A program made the position numbers and the translations under genes. Source: CAIKLP01 sp039798705 (GTDB lineage Bacteria > Bacteroidota > Bacteroidia > Sphingobacteriales > Sphingobacteriaceae). From it: a DNA stretch of 11,135 bases. The DNA is taken from contig JBDKFN010000056.1 in NCBI GenBank assembly GCA_039798705.1, positions 1 to 11,135 on the forward strand, in the 5' to 3' direction. The notes under the pieces were generated by a model that worked only from the letters and a program-made list of their open reading frames with translations, ran no database searches and was not told where the DNA came from. Below, piece after piece: positions 1 through 6,686 of the stretch (the first letter of the stretch is position 1; every line of letters starts with the position of its first letter).

Positions 1-465
1 GTAGAGTTACAACTACTAGATAATGCCATTAACAACGCCAAAAAAGAGATCCTAAATCGCTATGATTTTAGTGGTTCCGCAACCACTATCGAATTGGATA
101 AAAAGTCAAATAACATAATGGTTACAACGGAAAATGAAATGCGAATAAAAGCAATTTCTGATGTGATTATTACTAGGGTTATGAAACAACAAATTGACCC
201 TAAATGTTTAGACCTTTCTGCAGACGTAATTACTTCCGGAAGTATGTTGAAAAAAGAAATAAAAGTGAAGGAAGGAATCGATAAAGAGACCGCAAAAAAG
301 CTAATTAAGGAAATTAAGGATAGTAAAATCAAAGTTGAAACTTCGATTATGAACGATCAATTAAGGGTTAGTTCGAAGAAAATTGACGACTTACAAGCGG
401 TAATTTCTTTGATGAGAAACTTTCCATCGGAGCTTCCATTGCAGTATATAAATATGCGTGCTTAA
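1..465 (+). CDS. yajQ: YajQ family nucleotide-binding protein (UPF0234), 5' end cut by window
   Basis: The reading frame is open from base 1 (residues VELQLLDNAI...) to TAA at 463-465, giving 154 codons. Family members are about 160-165 residues, so only some 8-10 N-terminal residues are missing. An in-frame TTG at 94 is internal and not the start. Recognisable family features are the N-terminal NRYDFSG stretch, the central IDPKCLDLSADV and the LRVSSKKIDDLQAVI segment near the C terminus, which fit the two ferredoxin-like domains of YajQ. Known for the family: cytoplasmic nucleotide or nucleic-acid binding, with a Xanthomonas member reported as a cyclic-di-GMP effector. The role here is not evident. 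It converges on the outer-membrane protein gene with no base between the two stop codons. Family identity is strong; function is open. Confidence 0.93.
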   Translation, partial: VELQLLDNAINNAKKEILNRYDFSGSATTIELDKKSNNIMVTTENEMRIKAISDVIITRVMKQQIDPKCLDLSADVITSGSMLKKEIKVKEGIDKETAKKLIKEIKDSKIKVETSIMNDQLRVSSKKIDDLQAVISLMRNFPSELPLQYINMRA

Positions 466-1011
466 TTAAATTCCTAAACCAAATCCAACCCTAATTACTG
501 GATTAGCATATGGCGTATTTGGCCCTTCGGTAAGGTTATAAAGCAGCATGATGTCCATTACCGACTTGCGCCCAAAGCCTTGCCTGAAGCCACCTCCAAC
601 GAATAGACTACCAATATTTGCTCGTTTATTTCCAAGGTATCTTCCAGTTACAAAATCATAACTAGGTACAGCTAAATTCAACCATTCATATTCGACATGG
701 GCTAAAACTGTTTCCGATATAAGGTAATTAGTATAAATTTTTGCTCCGTAATTATCCGATTGATAATTAACAGTTGGAATTTTTAGGCGATAATATTGAT
801 AGATAACACCTGTTCCTAATTCCAATTGGTCGGTGAATCGATAACCAACGGTTGGAGATAACAATGCTGCACTTTCATTTGAAGTAATTCCTAATCCAAA
901 ATTTCCGCCAAAAATTAACTTATCCCAATTAAAAGATGATTGCGAAAATGCACTTCCTGATATCAAAATAAAGAATAAATTGATAAATATTGTCTTTCTA
1001 AAATTCTTCAT
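466..1011 (-). CDS. Hypothetical small outer-membrane beta-barrel protein with signal peptide
   Basis: A 181-residue protein that I cannot assign to a named family. Residues 1-23 form a clear Sec signal peptide: a basic start (MKNFRK), a hydrophobic core (FINLFFILISG) and a small-residue end (SAFSQ), with cleavage probably around 23-24. No lipobox cysteine is present. The mature part is rich in aromatics and glycine and can be divided by eye into eight amphipathic strands (near FGGNFGLGI, LLSPTVGYRF, LELGTGVIYQ, YGAKIYTNY, LAHVEYEWL, GSLFVGGGF, VMDIMLLYN and VIRVGFGLGI). This suggests an eight-stranded outer-membrane barrel. It is the last gene of the folB-glcD-OMP cluster, starting 9 nt after the glcD stop, so it is probably cotranscribed. 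The signal peptide is well supported; the strand count is inference. No transport or adhesion role can be named. Confidence 0.75.
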   Translation of the reverse strand: MKNFRKTIFINLFFILISGSAFSQSSFNWDKLIFGGNFGLGITSNESAALLSPTVGYRFTDQLELGTGVIYQYYRLKIPTVNYQSDNYGAKIYTNYLISETVLAHVEYEWLNLAVPSYDFVTGRYLGNKRANIGSLFVGGGFRQGFGRKSVMDIMLLYNLTEGPNTPYANPVIRVGFGLGI

Positions 1012-1020
1012 AAAATAATA

Positions 1021-2427
1021 TTAAGCGAAAATTTTACCTGGATTTAAGATGTTATTAGGATCAAAAACAGACTTAATTCCTTTCATTAAATTTAGGTGAG
1101 CTACCGGATATTTAATATCCATGTATTCTTTCTGAACATAGCCAATACCGTGCTCTCCAGACAATGTGCCACCTAATGCAACCGTCAATTCGAATATTTC
1201 ACGAATGCCGTTTTTTAATTCTACATGCCACTGTTGTTCATTCAAATCACCTCGGATGATATTGATATGCAAATTTCCATCTCCTGCATGCCCGTAACAA
1301 ACCGATTGAAATCCATATTTTTCTCCAATAGATTTAACACCTTTCAATAATTTAGCTAATTCGGCACGAGGCACGACGGTATCTTCTTCTTTATATACAG
1401 AATTTGCTTTTACAGATAAGGCCATATTTCTTCTCATTCTCCAAAACTCTTCTTTTTGTTGCGCAGAATCAGCAAACAAAATATCTTCCGATTGAAATTG
1501 CATCAATACATTGGAGATTTTTTCACAATCGTTCATGAGTAAATCTAAATCGTTACCATCTACTTCAATGAGTAAAAAAGCTTTCGCGTTTGCGTTCAAT
1601 TGTAAACTTAAATGTTCGTATTTAATCACCCAATCGACGCCATCCTTTTCCATAAATTCAACAGCTGAAGGATTATTGCCATCTCTAAAAATAGCCGAAA
1701 CCGCATCACAGGCTAGTTCTTCGCTAGGAAAAGAAGCCAATAACAATAAATTATGTTTGGGCTGAGGAATTAATTTAAATACAATTTTAGTGATTACCGC
1801 TAATGTTCCCTCCGATCCAATCATCAAATGCGTTAAATTATATCCAGCAGAATATTTCAACGTATTGGAACCCGTCCAGATAATTTCACCGTTCGGTAAA
1901 ACAATTTCCATATTCAACACATAATCCCTCACCGTTCCGTATTTAACCGCCCTCGGTCCGCCAGAAGATTCAGCCAAATTGCCTCCCAACATGCACGAAC
2001 CTTTACTCGAAGGATCAACCGGATACATCAGGCCTTTTTCATTTACCAAATCCATAAATACCTGAGTAATCATTCCAGGCTCAACGGTTGCTTGCAAATT
2101 TCTTTCATCTATTTCAATTAGTCGATTGAACCTTTCCATAGATAACAATACACCCCCAAAAACGGGCAATGCTCCACCGCTTAAACCTGTTCCTCCTGCC
2201 CTTGTGGTTACAGGTATTTGACGCGCATTGCAATGTTTTAAAATACTTGCAATTTGATCGGCAGTATTTGGTTTTAAGATCACATCTGGATGAAAAACTA
2301 AATCTTCTGTTTCATCATGACCATAATTTTCTTTTGCTTCTGTACTCAACAATACCATTTCATTTCCAACTGTTGATTGGAAAAATGCAAGGTCTTCTGT
2401 ATTTATTTGATGGTAATTAGCTTTCAT
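1021..2427 (-). CDS. FAD-binding oxidase, GlcD / D-2-hydroxyacid (D-lactate) dehydrogenase family
   Basis: A 468-residue flavoprotein of the VAO/PCMH fold, full length for GlcD-type enzymes (about 460-500). The N-terminal FAD domain carries TRAGGTGLSGGA (about 75-86), the pyrophosphate-binding loop, followed by VDPSSKGSCMLGGNLAESSGG and later HLMIGSEGTLAVIT. The C-terminal domain has GHAGDGNLHI (about 379-388) with its metal/substrate histidines, SGEHGIG (423-429) and the terminal FDPNNILNPGKI typical of the family. Expected reaction: FAD-dependent oxidation of D-lactate, glycolate or D-2-hydroxyglutarate, passing electrons to the quinone pool or another carrier. The substrate cannot be told from sequence. 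No GlcE or Fe-S GlcF partner is adjacent, which favours a stand-alone dehydrogenase over the three-subunit glycolate oxidase. Its ATG lies within the end of folB (11-nt overlap), suggesting coupled translation. Confidence 0.93.
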   Translation of the reverse strand: MKANYHQINTEDLAFFQSTVGNEMVLLSTEAKENYGHDETEDLVFHPDVILKPNTADQIASILKHCNARQIPVTTRAGGTGLSGGALPVFGGVLLSMERFNRLIEIDERNLQATVEPGMITQVFMDLVNEKGLMYPVDPSSKGSCMLGGNLAESSGGPRAVKYGTVRDYVLNMEIVLPNGEIIWTGSNTLKYSAGYNLTHLMIGSEGTLAVITKIVFKLIPQPKHNLLLLASFPSEELACDAVSAIFRDGNNPSAVEFMEKDGVDWVIKYEHLSLQLNANAKAFLLIEVDGNDLDLLMNDCEKISNVLMQFQSEDILFADSAQQKEEFWRMRRNMALSVKANSVYKEEDTVVPRAELAKLLKGVKSIGEKYGFQSVCYGHAGDGNLHINIIRGDLNEQQWHVELKNGIREIFELTVALGGTLSGEHGIGYVQKEYMDIKYPVAHLNLMKGIKSVFDPNNILNPGKIFA

Positions 2428-2776
2428 ATTCTTTAGTTAAACTCACCATTGCTTGACCTATAAAACCATCAATTGGTAAATGTTGTTTTGTTAAATGAAT
2501 TTCAATTGCACAAATGTGAATGGATAATGCGCGAACTGCATTTTCAATATTTTGCAATACGGTTTCTAATAGTTTTTGTGTTTGATTCATTTCAGTTTTG
2601 ACTATCACATAAATCAATTCATAATTGATAGTGGAAGCCAAATTTTCATGTTTGAATATTTCGTCTAAAATAGACACCTTAATATCTACTGTAAAATTAT
2701 TACCAATTAGATTTTCTTCCTGATAATAGCCGTGAAAAGCAAAAAATTCGAGGTTTTTAAGGTTAATATGATACAT
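2417..2776 (-). CDS. folB: Dihydroneopterin aldolase
   Basis: At 119 residues this is the usual length for FolB, which converts 7,8-dihydroneopterin to 6-hydroxymethyl-7,8-dihydropterin plus glycolaldehyde in folate synthesis (cytoplasmic, oligomeric). Alignment by eye to the Staphylococcus aureus enzyme places the key residues: FFAFHGYYQEENLIG gives Glu21 (equivalent of Glu22), INYE gives Tyr52 (Tyr54), LLETV gives Glu71 (pterin anchor Glu74), and IHLTKQHLPIDG gives the catalytic Lys97 (Lys100). All are present, so the enzyme should be active. It is the first gene of a minus-strand cluster. Its stop codon lies inside glcD, which begins ATGAAAGC within the last folB codons. I see no other folate genes nearby. 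It is divergent from the acyl-CoA dehydrogenase with 61 bp between, and I saw no TAnnTTTG element on its own strand there. Confidence 0.93.
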   Translation of the reverse strand: MYHINLKNLEFFAFHGYYQEENLIGNNFTVDIKVSILDEIFKHENLASTINYELIYVIVKTEMNQTQKLLETVLQNIENAVRALSIHICAIEIHLTKQHLPIDGFIGQAMVSLTKEYES

Positions 2777-2799
2777 GCTTTTAAAAATGAGTTTTTTAT

Positions 2800-2807
2800 T
2801 ACATTTG
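2800..2807 (+). promoter_or_regulatory. Candidate Bacteroidota -7 element (TACATTTG)
   Basis: TACATTTG matches the Bacteroidota primary-sigma -7 consensus TAnnTTTG and lies 30 bp before the ATG of the acyl-CoA dehydrogenase, on the correct strand in the 61-bp divergent spacer. No convincing -33 TTG is found 17-23 bp upstream, so support is limited to the -7 half and its position. Confidence 0.5.
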
Positions 2808-2837
2808 TGATAAAATTATAAAATATTTCGACACCAA

Positions 2838-4019
2838 ATGGCAAAGACAGATCTTTTTGAATCACCAGACTATTATTTCTTAGATGAATTATTAACCGAT
2901 GAACATAAATTGGTTAGAGCAGCAGTTAGAGATTTTGTTAAAAAGGAAGTGAGTCCGATTATTGAAGACTATGCGCAAAGAGCAGAATTCCCTAAACACT
3001 TATTAAAAGGCTTAGGTGAAATTGGTGCTTTTGGCCCAACTATTCCTGCACAATATGGTGGTGGCGGAATGGATTATATTGCCTATGGTTTAATCATGCA
3101 AGAAGTGGAACGCGGTGATTCGGGAATTCGTTCTACTGCATCTGTTCAAGGCTCTTTAGTTATGTACCCAATTTATGCTTACGGAAACGAAGCACAACGC
3201 AATAAATATTTACCAAAATTAGCGACTGGCGAAATGATGGGATGTTTTGGTTTAACTGAACCAAACCATGGATCAAATCCAAGTGGCATGACTACGAATT
3301 ACAAAGATGCAGGCGATCATGTTATTTTAAATGGAGCAAAAATGTGGATTTCAAATTCTCCATTTGCAGACATTGCAGTTGTTTGGGCTAAAAATGAAGA
3401 AGGAAAAATTAAAGGCATTATTGTGGAAAGAGGAATGGAAGGTTTTACCACTCCCGAAACACATAATAAATGGTCTTTAAGAGCATCAGCAACTGGTGAA
3501 TTGGTTTTCGATAATGTAAAAGTTCCTAAAGAAAATATATTACCAAATGTAGAAGGATTGAAAGGTCCATTAGGTTGCTTAAACCAAGCGAGATATGGTA
3601 TTGCATGGGGCGCAGTTGGTGCTGCGATGGACTGCTACGATACTGCTTTAAGATATTCAAAAGAAAGAATTCAATTTGATAGACCAATTGGCGGTTTCCA
3701 ATTACAACAAAAGAAATTAGCTGAAATGATTACTGAAATCACGAAAGCGCAATTAATGAATTGGAGATTAGGTGTATTGAAATCTGAAGATCGTGCAACT
3801 GCTGCACAGATTTCTATGGCTAAAAGAAATAGTGTGGAAACTGCTATTAATTGTGCTAGAGAAGCACGTCAAATGTTAGGTGGTATGGGTATTACAGGTG
3901 AATATCCAATCATGCGTCACATGATGAACTTAGAATCTGTGGTAACTTACGAAGGCACGCATGACATTCATTTACTTATTACAGGTATGGATGTTACTGG
4001 CTTAAATGCTTTCAAATAG
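2838..4019 (+). CDS. Acyl-CoA dehydrogenase, glutaryl-CoA dehydrogenase type
   Basis: A 393-residue FAD enzyme, full length for the acyl-CoA dehydrogenase superfamily. It is clearly closest to glutaryl-CoA dehydrogenases, which oxidatively decarboxylate glutaryl-CoA to crotonyl-CoA and hand electrons to electron-transfer flavoprotein. Landmarks: EVERGDSGIRS (89-99) holds Glu91, Arg98 and Ser99, equivalent to the mature human GCDH Glu87, Arg94 and Ser95 that bind the distal carboxylate of glutaryl-CoA; CFGLTEPNHGSNP is the flavin/substrate signature; ARYGIAWG and MLGGMGI are shared with GCDH; and TYEGTHDIH supplies the catalytic base Glu372. SNPSGM replaces the SDPSSM of the human enzyme. Start choice: the ATG has no Shine-Dalgarno sequence but sits 30 bp after a -7-like element. 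It is monocistronic, converging on lysA with one base between stop codons. The family is certain. The glutaryl-CoA substrate is likely but not proved. Confidence 0.92.
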   Translation: MAKTDLFESPDYYFLDELLTDEHKLVRAAVRDFVKKEVSPIIEDYAQRAEFPKHLLKGLGEIGAFGPTIPAQYGGGGMDYIAYGLIMQEVERGDSGIRSTASVQGSLVMYPIYAYGNEAQRNKYLPKLATGEMMGCFGLTEPNHGSNPSGMTTNYKDAGDHVILNGAKMWISNSPFADIAVVWAKNEEGKIKGIIVERGMEGFTTPETHNKWSLRASATGELVFDNVKVPKENILPNVEGLKGPLGCLNQARYGIAWGAVGAAMDCYDTALRYSKERIQFDRPIGGFQLQQKKLAEMITEITKAQLMNWRLGVLKSEDRATAAQISMAKRNSVETAINCAREARQMLGGMGITGEYPIMRHMMNLESVVTYEGTHDIHLLITGMDVTGLNAFK

Positions 4020-4020
4020 G

Positions 4021-5175
4021 CTATTGTAAAAACAATACATTCGCTTTTTCTCTTAAGTTGTAATTCGACGACATGACTTCGCCGTATGCTCCTGTGGAAT
4101 AAATTACCATGAGGTCTCCTCTTGTTGTAATAGGTAATTCGACTGCCTTTCCGAAGCAATCAGAAGATTCGCAAATAGGTCCAACTACATCGTATTTTTT
4201 AGCAATACTTTCGTGTTGTTTACTTAAGTTTTCAATTTTATGAAAAGCTTGGTACAATGCTGGTCTTAATAAGTCTGTCATACCAGCATCTAAAATTGCG
4301 AAATTAGTTTGTATTCCTTCTTTGATATAAACCACTCTTGATAGTAATGCACCAGATGAAGCGACCAACGATCGACCCAATTCAAAATGAATTTCTTGTC
4401 CATCTTTTCGTTGAATAAACTGGTGAAAGAGTTCAAAATAAGCTTGAAAATTGACCAAATTATTTTCTTTTGGATGGTGGTAGTCAATACCAAGTCCACC
4501 GCCTAAATTCAATACTTTGAGCGGTATTTGTCGAGCATCAAACCAAGCAATAAACTCATTTACTTTCGCACATAAATTCTTAAAAACTTGTAAGTCGTTG
4601 ATTTGCGATCCGACATGAAAATGCAATCCTATTAAATCAATATTTGCAGATTTTTTGATTAAATCTATTACCGATTCTAATTCCCAAAAATTAATTCCGA
4701 ATTTATTTTCTGCTAATCCTGTTGTGATGTAATGATGGGTATTCGCATTGACATTTGGATTTAATCGCAATGCAATTTTAGCTGTTTTGTTTTGTGCACT
4801 CGCTAATTCGTTGATCACTTCAATTTCTTGTAAAGACTCTACATTGAAACAAAAAATATCAGCAGCTAAAGCCAAATTGATTTCTTTGTCTGTTTTACCA
4901 ACACCAGCAAATACCACTTCAGATGCATCAAACCCTGCACTGATCGCGGTTTTAACTTCATTTCCACTTACACAATCGGCACCAAAACCTTTAGCTTGTA
5001 TCGCCTTTAAAATTGCAGGCTGCACATTCGCTTTTAATGCATAATGCACCTTAAAATCAAATTGATCAGCTGCTTTTTTACAAGCAATTAATGTTTGATT
5101 GAGCAAATTCATGTCATAAACATAACATGGCGTTTGAATATTTGATAGCTGTTCTTGATAATTACGGAAGTCCAT
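4021..5175 (-). CDS. lysA: Diaminopimelate decarboxylase
   Basis: A 384-residue fold-III PLP enzyme that decarboxylates meso-diaminopimelate to L-lysine, the last step of the pathway. Visible features: TPCYVYD near the start; VHYALKAN with the PLP Schiff-base Lys48; LHFHVGSQ with His187; the glycine-rich phosphate loop NLGGGLGIDY (225-229 GGGLG); FELGRSLVA with Arg268 for substrate binding; GPICESSD with Cys335, Glu336 and Asp339, the active-site cysteine region contributed across the dimer; and STGAYGEVMSSNYN with Tyr364. CESSD and the full barrel favour DapDC over ornithine/arginine decarboxylases. It is somewhat shorter than the usual 400-420 residues. The usual EPGR is ELGR here. It starts one nucleotide after the lysC stop, so the two are almost certainly cotranscribed and translationally coupled. 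Confidence 0.95.
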   Translation of the reverse strand: MDFRNYQEQLSNIQTPCYVYDMNLLNQTLIACKKAADQFDFKVHYALKANVQPAILKAIQAKGFGADCVSGNEVKTAISAGFDASEVVFAGVGKTDKEINLALAADIFCFNVESLQEIEVINELASAQNKTAKIALRLNPNVNANTHHYITTGLAENKFGINFWELESVIDLIKKSANIDLIGLHFHVGSQINDLQVFKNLCAKVNEFIAWFDARQIPLKVLNLGGGLGIDYHHPKENNLVNFQAYFELFHQFIQRKDGQEIHFELGRSLVASSGALLSRVVYIKEGIQTNFAILDAGMTDLLRPALYQAFHKIENLSKQHESIAKKYDVVGPICESSDCFGKAVELPITTRGDLMVIYSTGAYGEVMSSNYNLREKANVLFLQ

Positions 5176-5176
5176 T

Positions 5177-6505
5177 TTAGCTTTCTTGATTGTTTAAAAA
5201 TAAGCCTTGGTGTAAAGCATTCAGCGCTGCATTTTTCAAATTTGCATTCACTAAAATGGAAATATTATTTGGACTACCTCCATAGGCAATCATGCGAATG
5301 GGTATATCTTTCAGTGCATTCAGTACCCTAGCAGCATAGCCAGACTTGCTAGCTAAAAAGTCTCCAACTACACAAATTATTGTTTGATCGGTGTCTACCA
5401 CAACATTACCAAATTCATTTAAGTCGGCTAAAATTTTAGAAAGATTTTTAGTGTCGTCAATTGTTAAAGACACGGCTACTTCTGAAGTGGTAATCATATC
5501 GATTGGTGTTTGATACCTTTCAAATACTTCAAACACTTTTCTTAGAAAACCATATGCAAGTAACATTCTTGAAGATTGAATTTTGATAGCTGTAATACCA
5601 TCTTTTGCGGCGATAGATTTAATGGCCGCATCGGTGGTTTGATTGCTAATCAAAGTGCCTTCTGCATTGGGTGCTAGGGTATTTAACAACCTTACTGGTA
5701 TCTGGTATTTTTGTGCTGGAAATACACTTTGAGGATGCAATATTTTTGCTCCAAAATAGGCTAACTCTGCTGCTTCATCAAAAGATAAATTTCTGATGGG
5801 TTGAGTTCCTTGTACAATTCTAGGATCGTTATTGTGCATTCCATCTATGTCTGTCCAAATTTGCACTTCTTCGGCTAACAATGCAGCACCAATTAAAGAT
5901 GCGGTATAATCACTTCCTCCCCTTTTTAAATTGTCTATTTCGCCAAAACTATTCCTGCAAATAAAACCTTGGGTTATGAATGTTTTTGTATCTGGATACT
6001 GTGCCAATAAAGGTTGTAGATTCCTTCTGATGTAGTCTATGTCAGGTTCTTGGTGCTCATCGATTTTCATAAAATCTAAAGCGGGCAACAACACTGCTGC
6101 TATATTTTGCTCTTGTAAATAATAAGTAAATAAAGCTGTTGACAACAACTCACCTTTTGCTACAATAATTCTTTCTTCAAAAGAAGTGAAAAGATCTTGA
6201 GTGAAAGAGCGAATTTCATTAAAATGTTCGGTAACTAATTGCGCTGCTTTTTTTAAAGAACTTTGTTCAGTAAATAATTCCTTAATAAAATCGATGTAAT
6301 TGTCTTCCAATAAATCTATCAATTCATTTGCTTCGTCAGATTTTTTCTCGAACAATGTTTCAGATATGCGTATTAAACTATTCGTTGTTCCGGAAACAGC
6401 AGACAATACCACCAATTGATTGGTTGAAAAATCTAGTAAATGAAGTAGGTTTTTCATCCTTTCCGGATTTCCTACTGATGTGCCTCCAAACTTTAAAACT
6501 CTCAT
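5177..6505 (-). CDS. lysC: Aspartate kinase, lysine-sensitive type III (monofunctional)
   Basis: A 442-residue monofunctional aspartokinase (E. coli LysC is 449) that phosphorylates L-aspartate to start synthesis of lysine, diaminopimelate, threonine and methionine. The kinase domain (about 1-290) shows KFGGTSVG (5-12), LSAVSGTTNSL (34-44), the KRGGSDYTASLIGAAL active-site stretch (194-209) and WTDIDGMHNNDPRI (217-230). The regulatory C terminus has two ACT domains (about 306-375 and 376-440), with MITTSEVAVSLTIDDT (337-352) matching the lysine-binding ACT1 motif of the E. coli enzyme. Feedback inhibition by lysine is therefore expected (inference from family). No homoserine dehydrogenase domain is fused. 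It is the first gene of the lysC-lysA operon, divergent from the phosphohexomutase, with a -7-like element only about 20 bp before the ATG. Confidence 0.95.
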   Translation of the reverse strand: MRVLKFGGTSVGNPERMKNLLHLLDFSTNQLVVLSAVSGTTNSLIRISETLFEKKSDEANELIDLLEDNYIDFIKELFTEQSSLKKAAQLVTEHFNEIRSFTQDLFTSFEERIIVAKGELLSTALFTYYLQEQNIAAVLLPALDFMKIDEHQEPDIDYIRRNLQPLLAQYPDTKTFITQGFICRNSFGEIDNLKRGGSDYTASLIGAALLAEEVQIWTDIDGMHNNDPRIVQGTQPIRNLSFDEAAELAYFGAKILHPQSVFPAQKYQIPVRLLNTLAPNAEGTLISNQTTDAAIKSIAAKDGITAIKIQSSRMLLAYGFLRKVFEVFERYQTPIDMITTSEVAVSLTIDDTKNLSKILADLNEFGNVVVDTDQTIICVVGDFLASKSGYAARVLNALKDIPIRMIAYGGSPNNISILVNANLKNAALNALHQGLFLNNQES

Positions 6506-6524
6506 AAATTACTATTAATAGCCG

Positions 6525-6532
6525 CAAAAATA
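6525..6532 (-). promoter_or_regulatory. Candidate -7 element for lysC-lysA (TATTTTTG on minus strand)
   Basis: Plus-strand CAAAAATA reads TATTTTTG on the minus strand, an exact TAnnTTTG match 19 bp before the lysC ATG. Transcription from it would leave a leader of roughly a dozen nucleotides, too short for a lysine riboswitch or attenuator. No good TTG appears at the -33 spacing. Confidence 0.5.
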
Positions 6533-6660
6533 GAAATATTATCTAAATTTTATTGATTAAAAAGATATTTTATCAACATACAAAACATTGTTAAGCACAA
6601 TGAAAAATGCATTTGGATAGAAAAGGATTAGAATTTAATGGTAAATCAGCAATAAAAACT

Positions 6661-6668
6661 TAATTTTG
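6661..6668 (+). promoter_or_regulatory. Candidate -7 element for phosphohexomutase gene (TAATTTTG)
   Basis: TAATTTTG matches TAnnTTTG and lies 18 bp before the chosen ATG at 6687. Its location also argues against the upstream in-frame TTG at 6666, which would fall inside the promoter element itself. The -33 region is not recognisable. Confidence 0.48.
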
Positions 6669-6686
6669 AAATCTTGTTTAATATTT

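Noticed and set aside
94..96. TTG as a start codon for yajQ
   Set aside because: The frame is open to base 1 and the upstream residues match the YajQ N-terminal region (NRYDFSG), so the gene is cut by the window and does not start here.
6666..6686. Upstream TTG start for the phosphohexomutase gene (seven extra residues)
   Set aside because: The extra residues have no family counterpart, the TTG overlaps the likely promoter -7 element, and ATG 6687 gives the classic N terminus.
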